This document shows, piece after piece, positions 52,869 to 64,000 of a stretch of 64,000 nt of DNA (positions are counted from its first letter, which is position 1; each line of letters opens with the position of its first letter). Position numbers and translations under genes: made by a program. The stretch lies in contig CAMQYY010000003.1 in NCBI GenBank assembly GCA_947039515.1, forward strand, positions 1 to 64,000. The letters run 5' to 3'. Below the pieces are notes generated by a model that worked only from the letters and a program-made list of their open reading frames with translations, was not told the origin of the DNA and did no database searches. Source of the DNA: an uncultured Ureaplasma sp. (GTDB lineage: Bacteria; Bacillota_I; Bacilli_A; Mycoplasmatales; Mycoplasmoidaceae).

Positions 52869-55175
52869 ATGTTAAAATACTTTTTTAAAAGAGTAGCTTT
52901 TGCTATTGTTGCCTTATTAATATTATTAATACTAGTCTTTTTTTTAATGCAAGCCATACCCGGTTATCCAATTGTTAGATCAAATAATGATACTGATGCT
53001 GATTACTTTTTAAAATTACAAAATGCAGGACTTTTAGATTCGCCTTTTGTTCAATTTTGTAGATTTGTAACAGAAATTTTTACCAAAGGTAGGTTTGGTG
53101 TTAATTTTTCAGGATCCAATTCTGTTATTGATACTGTTTTAAAACCAATGCAATATACAATTATGATAGCTGGTCCAGCTTTTGTCCTTTCGGCAATTAT
53201 TGGAATAAGTTTTGGAATATTATCGGCATATTATAGAGGTAAAACTCCTGATATAATTATCAATGTTATAGCAGTGTTATTTATTTCTGCTCCTTCTTTC
53301 ATTTTTGCATTATATTTATTAAAATTATCATCTTTTTTAGGGTTACCACCCGCCTTTATTCTTCCTGGGAGTTCAGGTTCTACTATTCAAGATACATTAT
53401 TGTCAATGGTTTTACCAATAACATCAATGGTTCTATCTTCAATATCAATAATTATTTACTATACAAGAAATGAACTTGTTGATGTTTTTCAACAAGAATA
53501 TATTAAAACCGCAATGGCTAAAGGTTTAAAATTTAGAGATGTTGTTTTTAAACATGCTTTAAGAAATGGAATGATTCCAATCATTTCAGTATTACTACCA
53601 TCCTTTATGGCGATATTATCTGGTTCAATTATTATTGAAAGATTTTTTGGTATTCCAGGAACATCATCAATTTTAATTAGTTCAATTCAAAATAAGGAAA
53701 TTTACTTAGTTTTATTTATTACATTATTCTTTTCATGTATTTATTTTGGATTACAAATTTTAGTAGATATTCTATATACAATAATTGATCCAAGAATTAC
53801 ATTAGCTGATAAAAATTCTATTGGTTTTACTTATTATATAAAATCTTATTGAGCAAGATTAAAAGTTAAAAAAGATGTTAAAAATTGAACTAATTTAGTT
53901 AACTCAACTACTAATAAATTAAACTTTATTAAAAAAGATAATATTTCAAATCATTCTAATGAAGAGGACTTACCTGATATTAGTTTCATGAGTAATTATA
54001 AGGAAAATTATTTTAATTCAATTAAATACAAAACTAATTCAAAAAACACAAATGATGAAATAGAAATTCCTGATTTAGTAGCAAGAGATTTTAAGAGTGT
54101 TGATATTTATAAAAATGATAATTCTGACCAAATTAGTGGCAAACCTACTAGATATGTAGTTGATGTTGCTAGAAGATTTTTCAGATCAAAACCTGCAACT
54201 TTTTTTCTTGGATTTTTAGCTGTTATTATTTTTTGTACAATTATTATTCCTTTACTAAATTGAAATGCAGTTAACATTAGTGCAGGTGGACTACCTTCAG
54301 GATTACTTTCAAATCTTCCTCCAAGAATTCCTTGATTAGGAATAACAGGGATTACTAATATTGTTTTAGATAATGATACTTATAATTCTTTATTACATTA
54401 TGAATTAATGTATAACATTTGAGAAAAAGCTGAATTTATTAATGGTTCATGACATATAACTGGTTATAATCCATATAATATTCCAAGTTTAAATGACCTA
54501 ATATTTATAGGTGGTACTGATGGTCAAAGTCGTGATTGATGAGCATTATTATGATATTCAACAGCACAATCTTTAACTTTATCATTAATAGCAGCAACTG
54601 GTGCTGTTATATTAGGAACTATTTATGGTTCAATAGCAGGAACTTTTGCTGGTAGAACAACTGATACAACTATGATGAGAATTGTTGAAATTCTTTCAGG
54701 AGTTCCGTTAATTGTTTGAGTAATGATTTTTTCATTAGTTATCTCCGATGGAACCTTAAACTTAGTTACAATAGCTTTTGCATTAATTTTAACAGGTTGA
54801 ATGTCACCAGCTGTAACAGCTAGAACATTTATTATTAAATATAAAGATTCAGAGTTTATTCAAGCAGCTAAAACTATTGGTGTTTCTCAAACAAGAATAA
54901 TTTTTACTCATTTAATCCCAAATATTTTAGGTAGATTAATAGTTAGATTTGTTAATATGATTCCAGCAGTTATCTTTTTTGAAGCTTCATTAGTATTCTT
55001 AGGTTTAAAGGGAACTGATGAGATGAGTCTTGGTGTTATGATTCAAAATGCCTTTGATACTCAATATTTACACTTATTGTTATTTCCAACAATTATGATT
55101 TTATTGATAACACTTTCATCTCAAATAATAGCTAATAACTTAAATGATTCTTTAGACCCGAAGATTGTAGGTTAA
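52869..55175 (+). CDS. fused OppB-OppC permease
   Basis: One open frame of 768 residues covers both permeases of the oligopeptide transporter when TGA is Trp. Residues 1-328 are OppB (MLKYFFKRVAFAIVALL start, six helices, EAA loop EYIKTAMAKGLKFRDVVFKH near 212). Residues ~329-430 form a polar, charged linker. Residues ~431-768 are OppC (RRFFRSKPATFFLGFLAVII, EAA loop EFIQAAKTIGVSQTRIIFTH near 663). No TAA or TAG occurs in between, and no Shine-Dalgarno stands before the internal ATG at 53988. Oligopeptide permeases are otherwise separate proteins. The gene follows oppA by 28 bp, with AAAGGCAGG upstream. Confidence 0.9.
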
Positions 55176-55176
55176 T

Positions 55177-56394
55177 ATGTTTGAAAATAATTTAAATAAA
55201 AAAAATTATGTAACATCTAAAGAGCATAAATTAACTGATAATAATATTCTTGAAGTTAAAAACTTAGAAGTTTCTTTTAGAAACAAACTAGGTTTAGTAA
55301 GAGCAGTTAGAGGTGTTGATTTTTCAATCAGACGAGGACAAATAGTAGGTTTAGTTGGAGAGTCGGGTTCAGGTAAATCAGTTTCTGTTAAAGCTATTAT
55401 CGGATTTAATGATGATGCTATTATTGATGCTGATTCTATTAATTTAAATGGAATAGATATTTTATCTCTAAAAAAATCGCAATGACCATATATTAGAGGA
55501 ACAAAAATAGCTTACATACCTCAAGATCCTTTAATGAGTCTTAACCCAACGAAAAAAATTGCTTCTCAAATTATTGAAGCTATAAAAATTACTGAATATC
55601 GTAAATATCAAAATAATTTATATATTCTTAAAAATCAAGAACCAAAATTATCATCAGATGAAATAAATGAAAAGAAAATCATTTTAAAAAAATATTATAA
55701 ACAAAAAACAAATATAAAAGTTATGACTGAAAAAATGCAAGAAGTCTTAGAATTTATTGGAATTACTGATTATAAAAAAACAGTTAATAGTTATCCACAT
55801 GAATTTTCAGGTGGAATGAGACAGAGAATTGTAATAGCTATTACAATAGTTGGAGAACCAGATGTTATTATTGCTGATGAACCAACAACAGCATTAGATG
55901 TTACTATTCAAGCAAAAGTTTTAGATTTAATTAAAAGATTAAGTATTAAATATTCAGCAGCAGTTATTTTTATTAGTCATGATATTTCACTAATAGCTAA
56001 TTTTTGTAATTATATTTATATTATGTATGCTGGTATGATTGTTGAAAGAGGTAAAGTTAGAGATATCTTTACAAATCCTGTCCATCCTTATACTTGAGCA
56101 TTAATTGCTTCAACTCCAGATCCTAATTCCAAAGAAGAATTAGGATTTATCCCAGGAACCCCACCTAATATGATTTCACCTCCAAAAGGTGATGCATTTG
56201 CCATTAGAAATATCTATGCAAGAGAAATAGATTTTAAAAAGCAACCACCAATGTTTAAAGTTAATGAAACACATTCAGCAGCAACATGGCTATTACATCC
56301 AGATGCTTTACCATATGAAATTCCAAATAATGTTAAAGAAAAACTAGAATTAGCAAAAGATTCTCTTAAAAAGAAACAAGAACAAGAACAATAA
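55177..56394 (+). CDS. oppD: oligopeptide transporter ATPase OppD
   Basis: A 405-residue ABC ATPase. Walker [10 protein letters not shown] (~62-70), Q-loop YIPQDPLMSLNP, signature EFSGGMRQR (~209-217), Walker B VIIADEPTTALD and H-loop FISHD are complete. A ~60-residue charged insertion lies between the Q-loop and the signature. The C-terminal NPVHPYTWALI oligopeptide-family motif is followed by a helical, Lys/Glu-rich tail. It starts 1 nt after oppBC and its stop overlaps the oppF start. Confidence 0.95.
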
Positions 56395-58910
56395 TGATTA
56401 AAAAAGAGCTTACCAAAAAATTATTTATAGAAAATGAGGTTTTAGAAACAAAACCTATTTTAAGAGTACAAAATGTTAATAAATATTTCAATAAAAATGG
56501 TATTTTCTTTAAAGCTTTAGATGATATTTCTTTTAATGTTTATCCAGGAGATTTTTTTGGAATAATAGGTGAATCAGGTTCTGGTAAATCAACCACTGGT
56601 AAATCTATTATTAGATTATATAATACGTCAGGTGGTGCTATTTCTTTAGATGGACATTTAATAAATCAAAAGAACATTTCAAAAAAAACAAAGTCTTGAT
56701 TGACAAAAAATATGCAAATGATTTTTCAAGATCCTATGTCATCTTTGAATCCGAAAAAGAATGTAATTTCTCTTATATCAGAACCCTTAATTATTAATAA
56801 ATCAATTAATGAAGAAGCAAATGAACTTTTGAAAAATCATCTAAGTATTAATAAATGTTTTAAGTATCAATTTAAAATTGATGATAATAAAATTTCAGAG
56901 AAATATTTGAAAGAATATTATCATGACATGATAGATAACTATAAAAATGCTATTAAAAAATTAGAAGATTTTGAACTAAATAAAAATAAGAAATCTATTA
57001 ATGAAATGAATAGATTACTAGGTATTGTTTCAGATTTTGAAAATGATTATAAGATATCAACGACTAAGTTGTATGTCTATAAAGACGAGATTATTAATTT
57101 ATATAAAGATAAATTACAAAAATTCAAAAATTTGGACATTGATCAAGAGGAAAGCAATTATTTAAAACTAGAAAAAAAGTTTTTAGAATCGAAAAAACAA
57201 ATTGAACATTCACCTGAATATTATGAAACATATGAAAAAATAGAAGAAATAAAAAAAGAATATAAAGAATATCAAGATGATATAAACCTTAAATATTGTG
57301 AACAAAATGCTAATTTATATAGTGCAATAATTGATTCATATAAAAAACAAATATCTATTTTTAGACAACAAATAATGATTTCAAAAAGCATTACTGAAAA
57401 TTATATTGCTCATATTAAATTAAAAATATATAAAAGAATTTTAGATTTATTTTCAATATTTGATAAGTTTATTTATGTCAAAGAAACTGATATTTATGAT
57501 TTAAATAATTTCTTATTAAATTTTATTGACAAAAAATATGAAAAAATAATGTCAGAAATAACTTCAATTCAAATTTTGAGTGAAGAACTTGATGAAATTA
57601 CTTCATTAGAAAATGCATTAGATCCTAATGATGAAGATTATGAAGAACTAAAAGAAGAATATTTACATGATAAATCTAAAAAATCAAAAGAATATCAAAA
57701 AATGCACATAGATTTGGATCTTTTAATTAAAAAAGATAAAAAAATTTCCTATTTAAATAATGATGAAATAGTTAAAAAAATCAATAAAATGAAGGAAGAT
57801 TCTCAGAAAATAAAAAAGGAAATTGATGAGAAATTAAATACTTTTAAGAAAAAAATATCTTCTCTTGAAGAAAAAATTAATAATCATAATATTGATAAAA
57901 ACTTTATAGATTCTGATGAATATTTAGAAATAAAAGAAAATCATGAACAAGACAGAGTCAATTATGAAGAAGCCAAGATTAAATATGATGAATATATGAT
58001 TGATAGAATCCAATTTTTTAATGAAAATTCTAAAAATGAAATAAAAAATTCTAAAAAAGAAATAAATATTTTAAAAAGAGAATTTAAAAAATATAGAAAT
58101 AAATTTGAAAAAGTTTTTGTTAAAAAGAGTAATAAAACAAAAAAATGTTTATTATCGAATTCAAAATTATCATTTATTGATACTATTAAACGTAAAAAAG
58201 ATGTCAACAACATTATTAAAAGAGAATATAAAACTAAATTAAAGAACCTTAAAGCTTTTGAATTTGAATTTATGACTATTATTGAAATAGTTCAATTATA
58301 CAGATCATTAAGAACAACTAATAAAACACTTCTTTATGCTAATAAAAGATTTTTAAAGACTACATTAGCAAGAGAAAAAGTTTATGATGCTCTTGATGAA
58401 GTAGGATTAAAAAAAGAACATGCTTATCGTTACCCACATGAATTTTCAGGTGGTCAAAGACAAAGAATAGTAATTGCAAGATCATTAATTTCAAATCCTA
58501 AAATAATTATTGCAGATGAACCTATTTCAGCTCTTGATGTTTCTATTCAAGCTCAAGTATTAAATATTATGAAAAGACTTTCTAAAGAAAAAGGAATTAC
58601 TTTTATCTTTATTGCACATGATTTATCTGTTGTTAATTATATTTGTAATAGATTAATAATCATGCATAAAGGTAAAATTGTTGAAAAAGGGAATACAAAG
58701 GAAATATTTAAAAACCCTACACATCCTTATACAATTTCTTTAATAAAGGCTTCTCCAAGTCTTTCTAAGATTCACTCTAATTTATCAGAAACAAGTCATG
58801 AATTGGATTATCAAAAAGAATATACTGCAAAAGATACACCAAAATTTTACTCAATAAGTGATGATTATGAACACAAAGTTTTAGCTACAAAGGAACAAAT
58901 TAAAAGATGA
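56394..58910 (+). CDS. oppF: oligopeptide transporter ATPase OppF with large coiled-coil insertion
   Basis: An 838-residue ABC ATPase. The N-terminal part has Walker [10 protein letters not shown] (~60-68) and Q-loop [12 protein letters not shown] (~107-118). From ~130 to ~655 a Lys/Glu/Asn-rich coiled-coil region interrupts the ATPase. The C-terminal part resumes with EFSGGQRQR (~682-690), [16 protein letters not shown] and FIAHD. Similar very long OppF proteins are known from M. pneumoniae and M. genitalium, so the insertion is a lineage trait. One TGA (Trp, 56697-56699) falls between the two halves of the N-terminal part. Confidence 0.95.
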
Positions 58911-59443
58911 ACAAGGGATTAGAAAATTCCTTTAAAAGTGGATATAATCTTAAAAAAACATTAGATAATTCTAAGAATGATTCAAATTTTGGTTCTGAAC
59001 CTAATTATCCAAATGGTATTATTCCATCAATAGTTAGTAATTTATTTATTATTATTTCTATTATTACTATTTTTAGTGTTTTTGGTTTTAGGCCAGATAT
59101 TGCTTTTTTATTACCAACAGTTTGACATTATATTTTATTAAGCATTTTCACAGTAGCTTTATCTTTTGATTTATTATGATTAATCGGAAGACAAAACTTT
59201 ATGATTGGTTTTAGATACGGTACTTCAAAATTTATTAATACTATAAAGATTGATAAATTAAAAAAGAAAATTAAAATACCTACTTATATTGATAGTGATG
59301 TATTATCATCTTTATCAGAATTTGAATCATATGTTAAAAAAAGAAAACCTTTTACTGAAAGAATATTTAAAATAAACATTTCATTTCATTTCATTTCATT
59401 CATTATAATATTAATAATTTCATCAATACTAAGTTCAATTTAG
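58907..59443 (+). CDS. DUF3899-family membrane protein
   Basis: A 178-residue protein overlapping the oppF end by 4 nt. Three or four helices: ~43-62 ([20 protein letters not shown]), ~72-98 and ~158-176. The middle [17 protein letters not shown] followed by [15 protein letters not shown] is the DUF3899 core. Such proteins sit downstream of oppF in other mycoplasmas; function unknown. Its 3' end contains a CATTT pentanucleotide tandem repeat. Confidence 0.82.
59377..59396. repeat. CATTT tandem repeat in DUF3899 gene
   Basis: Four perfect CATTT units followed by CATT. The unit is five bases, so loss or gain of one copy shifts the reading frame ~15 codons before the stop and changes the last helix. 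Confidence 0.75.
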
Positions 59444-59491
59444 TTTAGTATTTTTCTCTTTTTTATCTCTATTTAAATTTATGAGGTGAAG

Positions 59492-60079
59492 ATGATTAAT
59501 TACATATTTGGTAAAGTTACTTTCAAAGGAAAGAAATATATTATTTTGGATAATAATAACATTGGTTATCAAGTTAATGTTATAGATAGTGATAGTTATG
59601 AGAAATCCTTTAGTTATAAAGTTTATATTGAAAAAATATCTAAAATAGATTTTAAAAATATACTAGTAGAAGAAGTATTTGGTTTCAAAAATATAAAACA
59701 AAAATACCTCTTTAATGATCTAATTAAAATTCAAGGTATCGGAACAATCACAGCTTTTAGTATTTTAGAGAATGATATTGATTTATTAGTTGATTTAATA
59801 GGAAAAGGTGCAATTAAAGAGTTAGTTAATTTTAAAAATATTACTAATAAAATTGCTGCTAATATTTGCATTACTCTTACAGAAAAATATTCTAAATATG
59901 CAAGAGATGAATCAAATATTAATGTTAAACTAATACAAGGTCTTGAAAGTTTATCTTATTCAAAACAAAATATTTCTTATGCTCTAAGTAATATTGATTT
60001 TAGTAATAAAGATCTTGATACACTTCTTTCAGAGGCTATAAAGGTTATTGCAAATGCAAGTCAATCAGCAACAAATTAG
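59492..60079 (+). CDS. ruvA: Holliday junction DNA helicase subunit RuvA
   Basis: A 195-residue junction-binding protein. The OB-fold start INYIFGKVTFKGKKYIILD, the helix-hairpin-helix LIKIQGIGTITAFSIL (~78-93) and the C-terminal helical domain LIQGLESLSYSKQNISYAL are present. The ATG at 59492 follows GAGGTGA at the right distance; an in-frame GTG two codons earlier lies inside that Shine-Dalgarno. RuvB overlaps its 3' end. Confidence 0.93.
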   Translation: MINYIFGKVTFKGKKYIILDNNNIGYQVNVIDSDSYEKSFSYKVYIEKISKIDFKNILVEEVFGFKNIKQKYLFNDLIKIQGIGTITAFSILENDIDLLVDLIGKGAIKELVNFKNITNKIAANICITLTEKYSKYARDESNINVKLIQGLESLSYSKQNISYALSNIDFSNKDLDTLLSEAIKVIANASQSATN

Positions 60080-60986
60080 ACCCCTAACATTTGATGAATT
60101 CAAAGGTAAGGAATTTTTAAAAAAAAATTTAATGGTTTATATAGAATCATCTATTAAGAGAGAAACACCATTAGATCACATTCTATTACATGGGTTACCA
60201 GGAACAGGTAAAACAACATTAGCACATATTATTACAAATTACTTTGATAAAAAAATCAAAATAATTCAAGGTACTCAATTACAAAAAATTCCCGATCTTA
60301 TTAATTTTATTTCACTTGTTTCTGAGGGAGATTTTCTATTTATTGATGAGATTCATGCTATGAGTTTTGTATGTTTTGAAACTCTATATTCAATTTTAGA
60401 AGATTTTACTATTGATATTATGGTTGGAAAAGATTTCAATGCAAAATCAACTAGAGTTCAATTACCAAAATTTACTTTAATTGGTGCGACAACTAGTATT
60501 GGTAAAATTCCATCAGCTCTTGAAGAAAGATTTGGTATTTCTTTTTTTATGGATACTTATTCTATAGAAGAAATAAAATTAATAATTAAAAGAACATCAG
60601 AAATTTTTCAATGTGAATTAACATTAGATGAAATTGATTACTTATCTACTTTTTGCAAAGGTGTTCCAAGAATTGCAAATAGATTAATTAAAAGAGTTAA
60701 TGATTATTTAAAAGTTATTAATAATATAAAAGTAGAAGAAATTTTAAAAGAAATGAGTATTTTTCAACTAGGACTCGAAACTATTGATATTGCTTATTTA
60801 AAATTATTATTCAATAATGAAGAACCAATTGGACTTAAAACAATTACCACTACTTTGAATTTAGATCAATACACAATTGAAGATAAAATTGAACCATTCT
60901 TATTAAGCAATAATTTAATTAGAAAGACAATGCGAGGTAGAGAAATTACATCAAAAGGAGTAGAAATAGTTAATGATTTAATTTAA
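60054..60986 (+). CDS. ruvB: Holliday junction branch-migration helicase RuvB
   Basis: A 310-residue AAA+ motor that drives branch migration with RuvA. Walker A HGLPGTGKTTLAH (~47-59), Walker B FLFIDEIHAM (~95-104), sensor IGATTS, and the arginine-finger region PSALEERFGI (~150) are intact, with a C-terminal winged-helix domain. The ATG at 60054 (26-nt overlap with ruvA) is preferred over TTG at 60048, since AAAGG lies 9 nt upstream. No ruvC is seen, as in mollicutes generally. Confidence 0.96.
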   Translation: MQVNQQQIRPLTFDEFKGKEFLKKNLMVYIESSIKRETPLDHILLHGLPGTGKTTLAHIITNYFDKKIKIIQGTQLQKIPDLINFISLVSEGDFLFIDEIHAMSFVCFETLYSILEDFTIDIMVGKDFNAKSTRVQLPKFTLIGATTSIGKIPSALEERFGISFFMDTYSIEEIKLIIKRTSEIFQCELTLDEIDYLSTFCKGVPRIANRLIKRVNDYLKVINNIKVEEILKEMSIFQLGLETIDIAYLKLLFNNEEPIGLKTITTTLNLDQYTIEDKIEPFLLSNNLIRKTMRGREITSKGVEIVNDLI

Positions 60987-61008
60987 TAAGTTAAAATATT
61001 TAAATATT

Positions 61009-61929
61009 ATGATTTATAACATTTACTACACTGATAAAAATTTGCTTGATAAAAAAATTCAAAAACTAACAAATCAAAAACCACAAAACATTTATTTTAA
61101 AGAAAATGATTTTAAAAATATTATTAATTTATTGAAACAAATTAATATATTTGAATCTGAAAAAAAAGTTTTTATTATCCATGATGCTGTATTTTTAAAT
61201 AACATTAAAATTTTTAAAAAAGTAAATGAATTAATAAACGCTATTTTATCATTTAGTGATAACAATATTATTTTCTTATTAAATAATAAGAAAAAAGTAA
61301 TTACTAATAAGGAGATAAATGACTTTCTATCAAAAACAAAAGAAATAATTATTCCAAATTTGACAAATAGAACAAAATCTGAATATATTTTGAAGAATAA
61401 ACTCTTTAAAGAAAATAAATTCAACATAGAAGAAATAAATAATATTACTAATAATTTACCATTAGATTCTATGATAATTGATAATGAACTTAATAAATTA
61501 TCAACGCTTATGATTTCTTCTAATTATGAGGAAAAATTAGATATTTTGTCAGTTTATCAAGAAGGAAATTTATTTGAATTTACAAAAAATTTTTTATTAA
61601 AAAACACTAATGAACTATTTATTTTATATAAAAAATTAATTGAGCAAAAGATTGATGAAATTCAACTTATAGCAATTATTTCTAATGAATTAATTAATAT
61701 TTTATTATTCAAAAAAATCTATGAAACTAATAAAAATATTAAAGAAATAGCAATCATTTTAGAAATGAATGAATTTGTTTTAAAAAATTATGCAAATACA
61801 TATAACTTTGTATGTGTTAAATATTTGACAATAATAATTAATCAACTATATTTATTAGATAAGGAAATAAAAAGTTTTTCAGATAATAAAAAAACAATTT
61901 TCAGCTTTTTTTTATTAAAATATTTATAG
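61009..61929 (+). CDS. holA: DNA polymerase III delta subunit
   Basis: A 306-residue clamp-loader wrench subunit. The pattern NIYFKENDFKNIINLLKQINIFESEKKVFIIHDA (from ~24) is the HolA N-domain, followed by a second AAA-like region NIIFLLNNKKKV, then a helical C-domain with LFEFTKNFLLKNTNELF...IAIISNELINIL. Homology is weak by eye but the ordered pattern is characteristic. It partners HolB (9.3 kb) and DnaX. It lies 22 bp after ruvB. Confidence 0.88.
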   Translation: MIYNIYYTDKNLLDKKIQKLTNQKPQNIYFKENDFKNIINLLKQINIFESEKKVFIIHDAVFLNNIKIFKKVNELINAILSFSDNNIIFLLNNKKKVITNKEINDFLSKTKEIIIPNLTNRTKSEYILKNKLFKENKFNIEEINNITNNLPLDSMIIDNELNKLSTLMISSNYEEKLDILSVYQEGNLFEFTKNFLLKNTNELFILYKKLIEQKIDEIQLIAIISNELINILLFKKIYETNKNIKEIAIILEMNEFVLKNYANTYNFVCVKYLTIIINQLYLLDKEIKSFSDNKKTIFSFFLLKYL

Positions 61930-61944
61930 AGGTTTAATAATAAT

Positions 61945-63213
61945 ATGATAAGTATTTATGAAAAAATTATTAAAAATTTAAATGTTGTTTTATTTTATAA
62001 AGAAACAACTATTTTATTATCAATAGATCAAAATTTTTACAATTCTGTAAGTAATTTAATAAATATTTGTAACTATATAGAAAATAATGAAAAATTAGAA
62101 GTAAAACAAACTCCAGATTATATTTTATTAATGGAAAGTATCACAGAAAAAAAATTTATCATAGAAGAATTAGAAAATATTGATTTATCAAATGTAACTA
62201 ATGAACTTGATAATATGAAGATTATTGTAAAAAATGCAATAAAAAAAGATATTGAAGAAATTTCTCTTATTTTAAGAAAAGAATTAATTGATAAGCTTGA
62301 CAAAAAAGAAAGTGATGAAGCTAAAACTTCTAATATTGTAGAAGATAAAACAATAGATAAAGAAAAAGAATCATTTAATAACAATCCCAATTTAGGTACA
62401 TTTGAGCAAAGAAATGCAAGTTCTATCAATCAAATAGCAAATAGCATGATTGAACAACAGGCTCAATCATTAATGTTTATGGATATGAATAATGGTAAAT
62501 TATATAGATTTACTTCAAAACCAAAAATAATCCCAATAATTAAAAATATATTACTAGTTTTAGTAGCATTATTGGCAGTAATTTTATTAGTTTCAAGTAT
62601 TATTAGTTTAACATTTTCAGGAGTTAATGGTAGCATTCCTGTTTTTGCTTTTATATCTCCTATAGTTAACCCTTATAAAGATATGCTTGTTTTAAATAAT
62701 CCTAATAACATATTTGGGAATATATTCATATACATTGGAATGGCATTAATAGCCTTTAGTGTAATATCTTCTTTAAAGAAGAGTAGATCAAATGAAAATA
62801 TTCGATATTCTATGAAAATTTCAACATATATAATGCCAGTTATTTTCTTTCTTTTAATTTCATCTATTGAAAATTTTTCAATTAGTGGAACCGTTGTTTT
62901 TTCTTGAACAAAAATATTTAACAACCTAGATAAAACAGGAATCACGTGAGTTTGACCTAATGGAATACAATGCATCTCAATAAATTTAGATGCATATGAT
63001 AGACTTTTAGCAATTTTTGTTTTAACAATAATAGCTTATGTAATTATTGGAATAATTTTTCTATTATTTGTTGTTTCTCATAATTATAAACCTAAAGATG
63101 ATTTTGAAAAATTAAATAGTATTAGACAAAGTTATATAAATGATATTAAATCTGGGAAAATTGATATGAGTGATCCAAGTATGTTTCCTCCTCCTAGAAG
63201 ATTCCCTTTTTAA
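61945..63213 (+). CDS. membrane protein of unknown function
   Basis: A 422-residue protein. The first ~190 residues are cytoplasmic, with a globular part, then acidic Lys/Glu-rich helices. Four helices follow: ~202-226 (KNILLVLVALLAVILLVSSI), ~255-276, ~292-312 and ~358-383. The C-terminus is polar and ends PSMFPPPRRFPF. No known domain is recognised. It starts 15 bp after holA, presumably in the same operon. Confidence 0.75.
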
Positions 63214-63272
63214 GAAAGTGATAAATAAAAATTTTTAAAAAGTATTTTTCTTTATCTTTTAATTTATACAAA

Positions 63273-64000
63273 ATGCATAATTTAGAAACATATCAAATTT
63301 TAACTAAAAAACAAAAATTTCTAAAAACTGTTTTCCCATTTTATCCAGTTAAATTTTTTTCTACAATAAATTATAGTGTAATAATCGCATTTATGTTAGC
63401 TCTTAGAATAGTATTAGGTTTCTTTAATATTAATCTAATTTCATTTGGTATTTCCTTATCATTTGCTTGATTGCCAATATATATTGTTGGTTGATTTTTT
63501 GGACCAATAATAGGACTTTTTTTTGGAATAGCTACGGATGTTATAAATTACTTAATTAATGGTGGTGTTTGGTTTTGAATGTATGGTATTCAAGAATTAA
63601 TGATTGGAATAATAGCCGGTTGTATTAGCATTATTTATCATAAAATGAAATCAAAACCAATTATTTTTGATTTAATAATCCAAAAGATAATCATTTATTC
63701 TTTTGTTCTTTTTTCAATAATATACTTATTAATTCACTTTAATGATATTATAAATAAAATATTTAGTTCAGGTTCTAGTGTTGATAATATTGAAATTTAT
63801 TTAGGAATTTCAATTACTTTTATTGTTATATTTCTAATAGTAATTGAAATAGTCAATTACTCCTTTAAAAAGAATAACTTTAAAAATAGTACTTCTTTTA
63901 TGAGATATAAACTTTTCATTTACTTAACAATTTTATTTGTAATTAGCACAGTTTTAATGAGTTTTATTTTAGGTCCAATTACATTTATTGAATTTTGAAA
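63273..64000 (+). CDS. ECF-transporter S component, folate-type (truncated by window end)
   Basis: 242 residues up to the window edge, with the frame still open. A basic N-terminus is followed by the S-component core: MLALRIVLGFFNINLISFGI (~40-59), WLPIYIVGWFFGPIIGLFFG (~68-87), then ATDVINYLINGGVWFW. The core matches FolT-like substrate-specificity proteins that import folate with an ECF module. The family assignment is based on pattern, and the substrate may differ. The C-terminal portion lies outside the window. Confidence 0.75.

Noticed and set aside
53988..55175. Separate oppC gene starting at the ATG at 53988
   Set aside because: No stop codon lies between it and oppB and no Shine-Dalgarno precedes the ATG; a fusion is the simpler reading, although a second start cannot be fully excluded.

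Overview
The window is AT-rich genomic DNA from a mollicute (Mycoplasma-like bacterium). Many genes that look broken with a standard code become full length when TGA is read as tryptophan: argF, cysS, rplA, virD4, virB4, oppF and others. The gene set (F-type ATP synthase with a lipoprotein subunit b, an OppF with a huge insertion, TatD, MnmE, catabolic-type ornithine carbamoyltransferase, glutathione peroxidase) suggests the Mycoplasma pneumoniae/Malacoplasma side of the Mollicutes. That placement is an inference.

Layout. 1-6.6 kb: the 5' part of an acidic repeat protein, argF, a DEAD-box helicase, a membrane sulfatase-fold enzyme, tRNA-Ala and tRNA-Ile, and a GNAT acetyltransferase. 6.7-12.2 kb: a Panacea-domain protein and a DUF2130 coiled-coil/nuclease-like protein, the latter overlapping tmk and leading into holB, mnmE and tatD. 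12.2-15 kb (minus): cysS, a Fur-family regulator lacking its metal ligands, and a DUF2156 protein. 15.1-17.9 kb: an APC permease, a PEBP-family protein and glutathione peroxidase. 17.9-19.1 kb: rplK-rplA.

19.2-38.0 kb is an accessory island, read here as an integrative conjugative element (ICE). It has a tyrosine recombinase at one end, VirD4- and VirB4-type ATPases, a VirB6-like polytopic protein, a pilin-like protein, several secreted or membrane proteins, and three paralogous copies of an unknown family, one of them decayed. I see no relaxase and no DDE transposase.

38.1-46.6 kb: a sugar nucleotidyltransferase, tRNA-His, and the complete atpIBEFHAGDC operon, which carries an extra two-helix membrane gene between atpA and atpG. 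46.8-50.0 kb: two glycosyltransferases and an alpha/beta hydrolase in one overlapping cluster. 50.2-59.4 kb: an oligopeptide ABC transporter in which oppB and oppC form one uninterrupted reading frame, plus a DUF3899 protein. 59.5-64 kb: ruvA, ruvB, holA, an unknown membrane protein, and the start of an ECF-transporter S component that runs off the window.

The points most worth a second look are the tyrosine-recombinase ICE with its multicopy gene family, the OppB-OppC fusion, the extra membrane gene inside the ATP synthase operon, and the Panacea/DUF2130 pair coupled to tmk.
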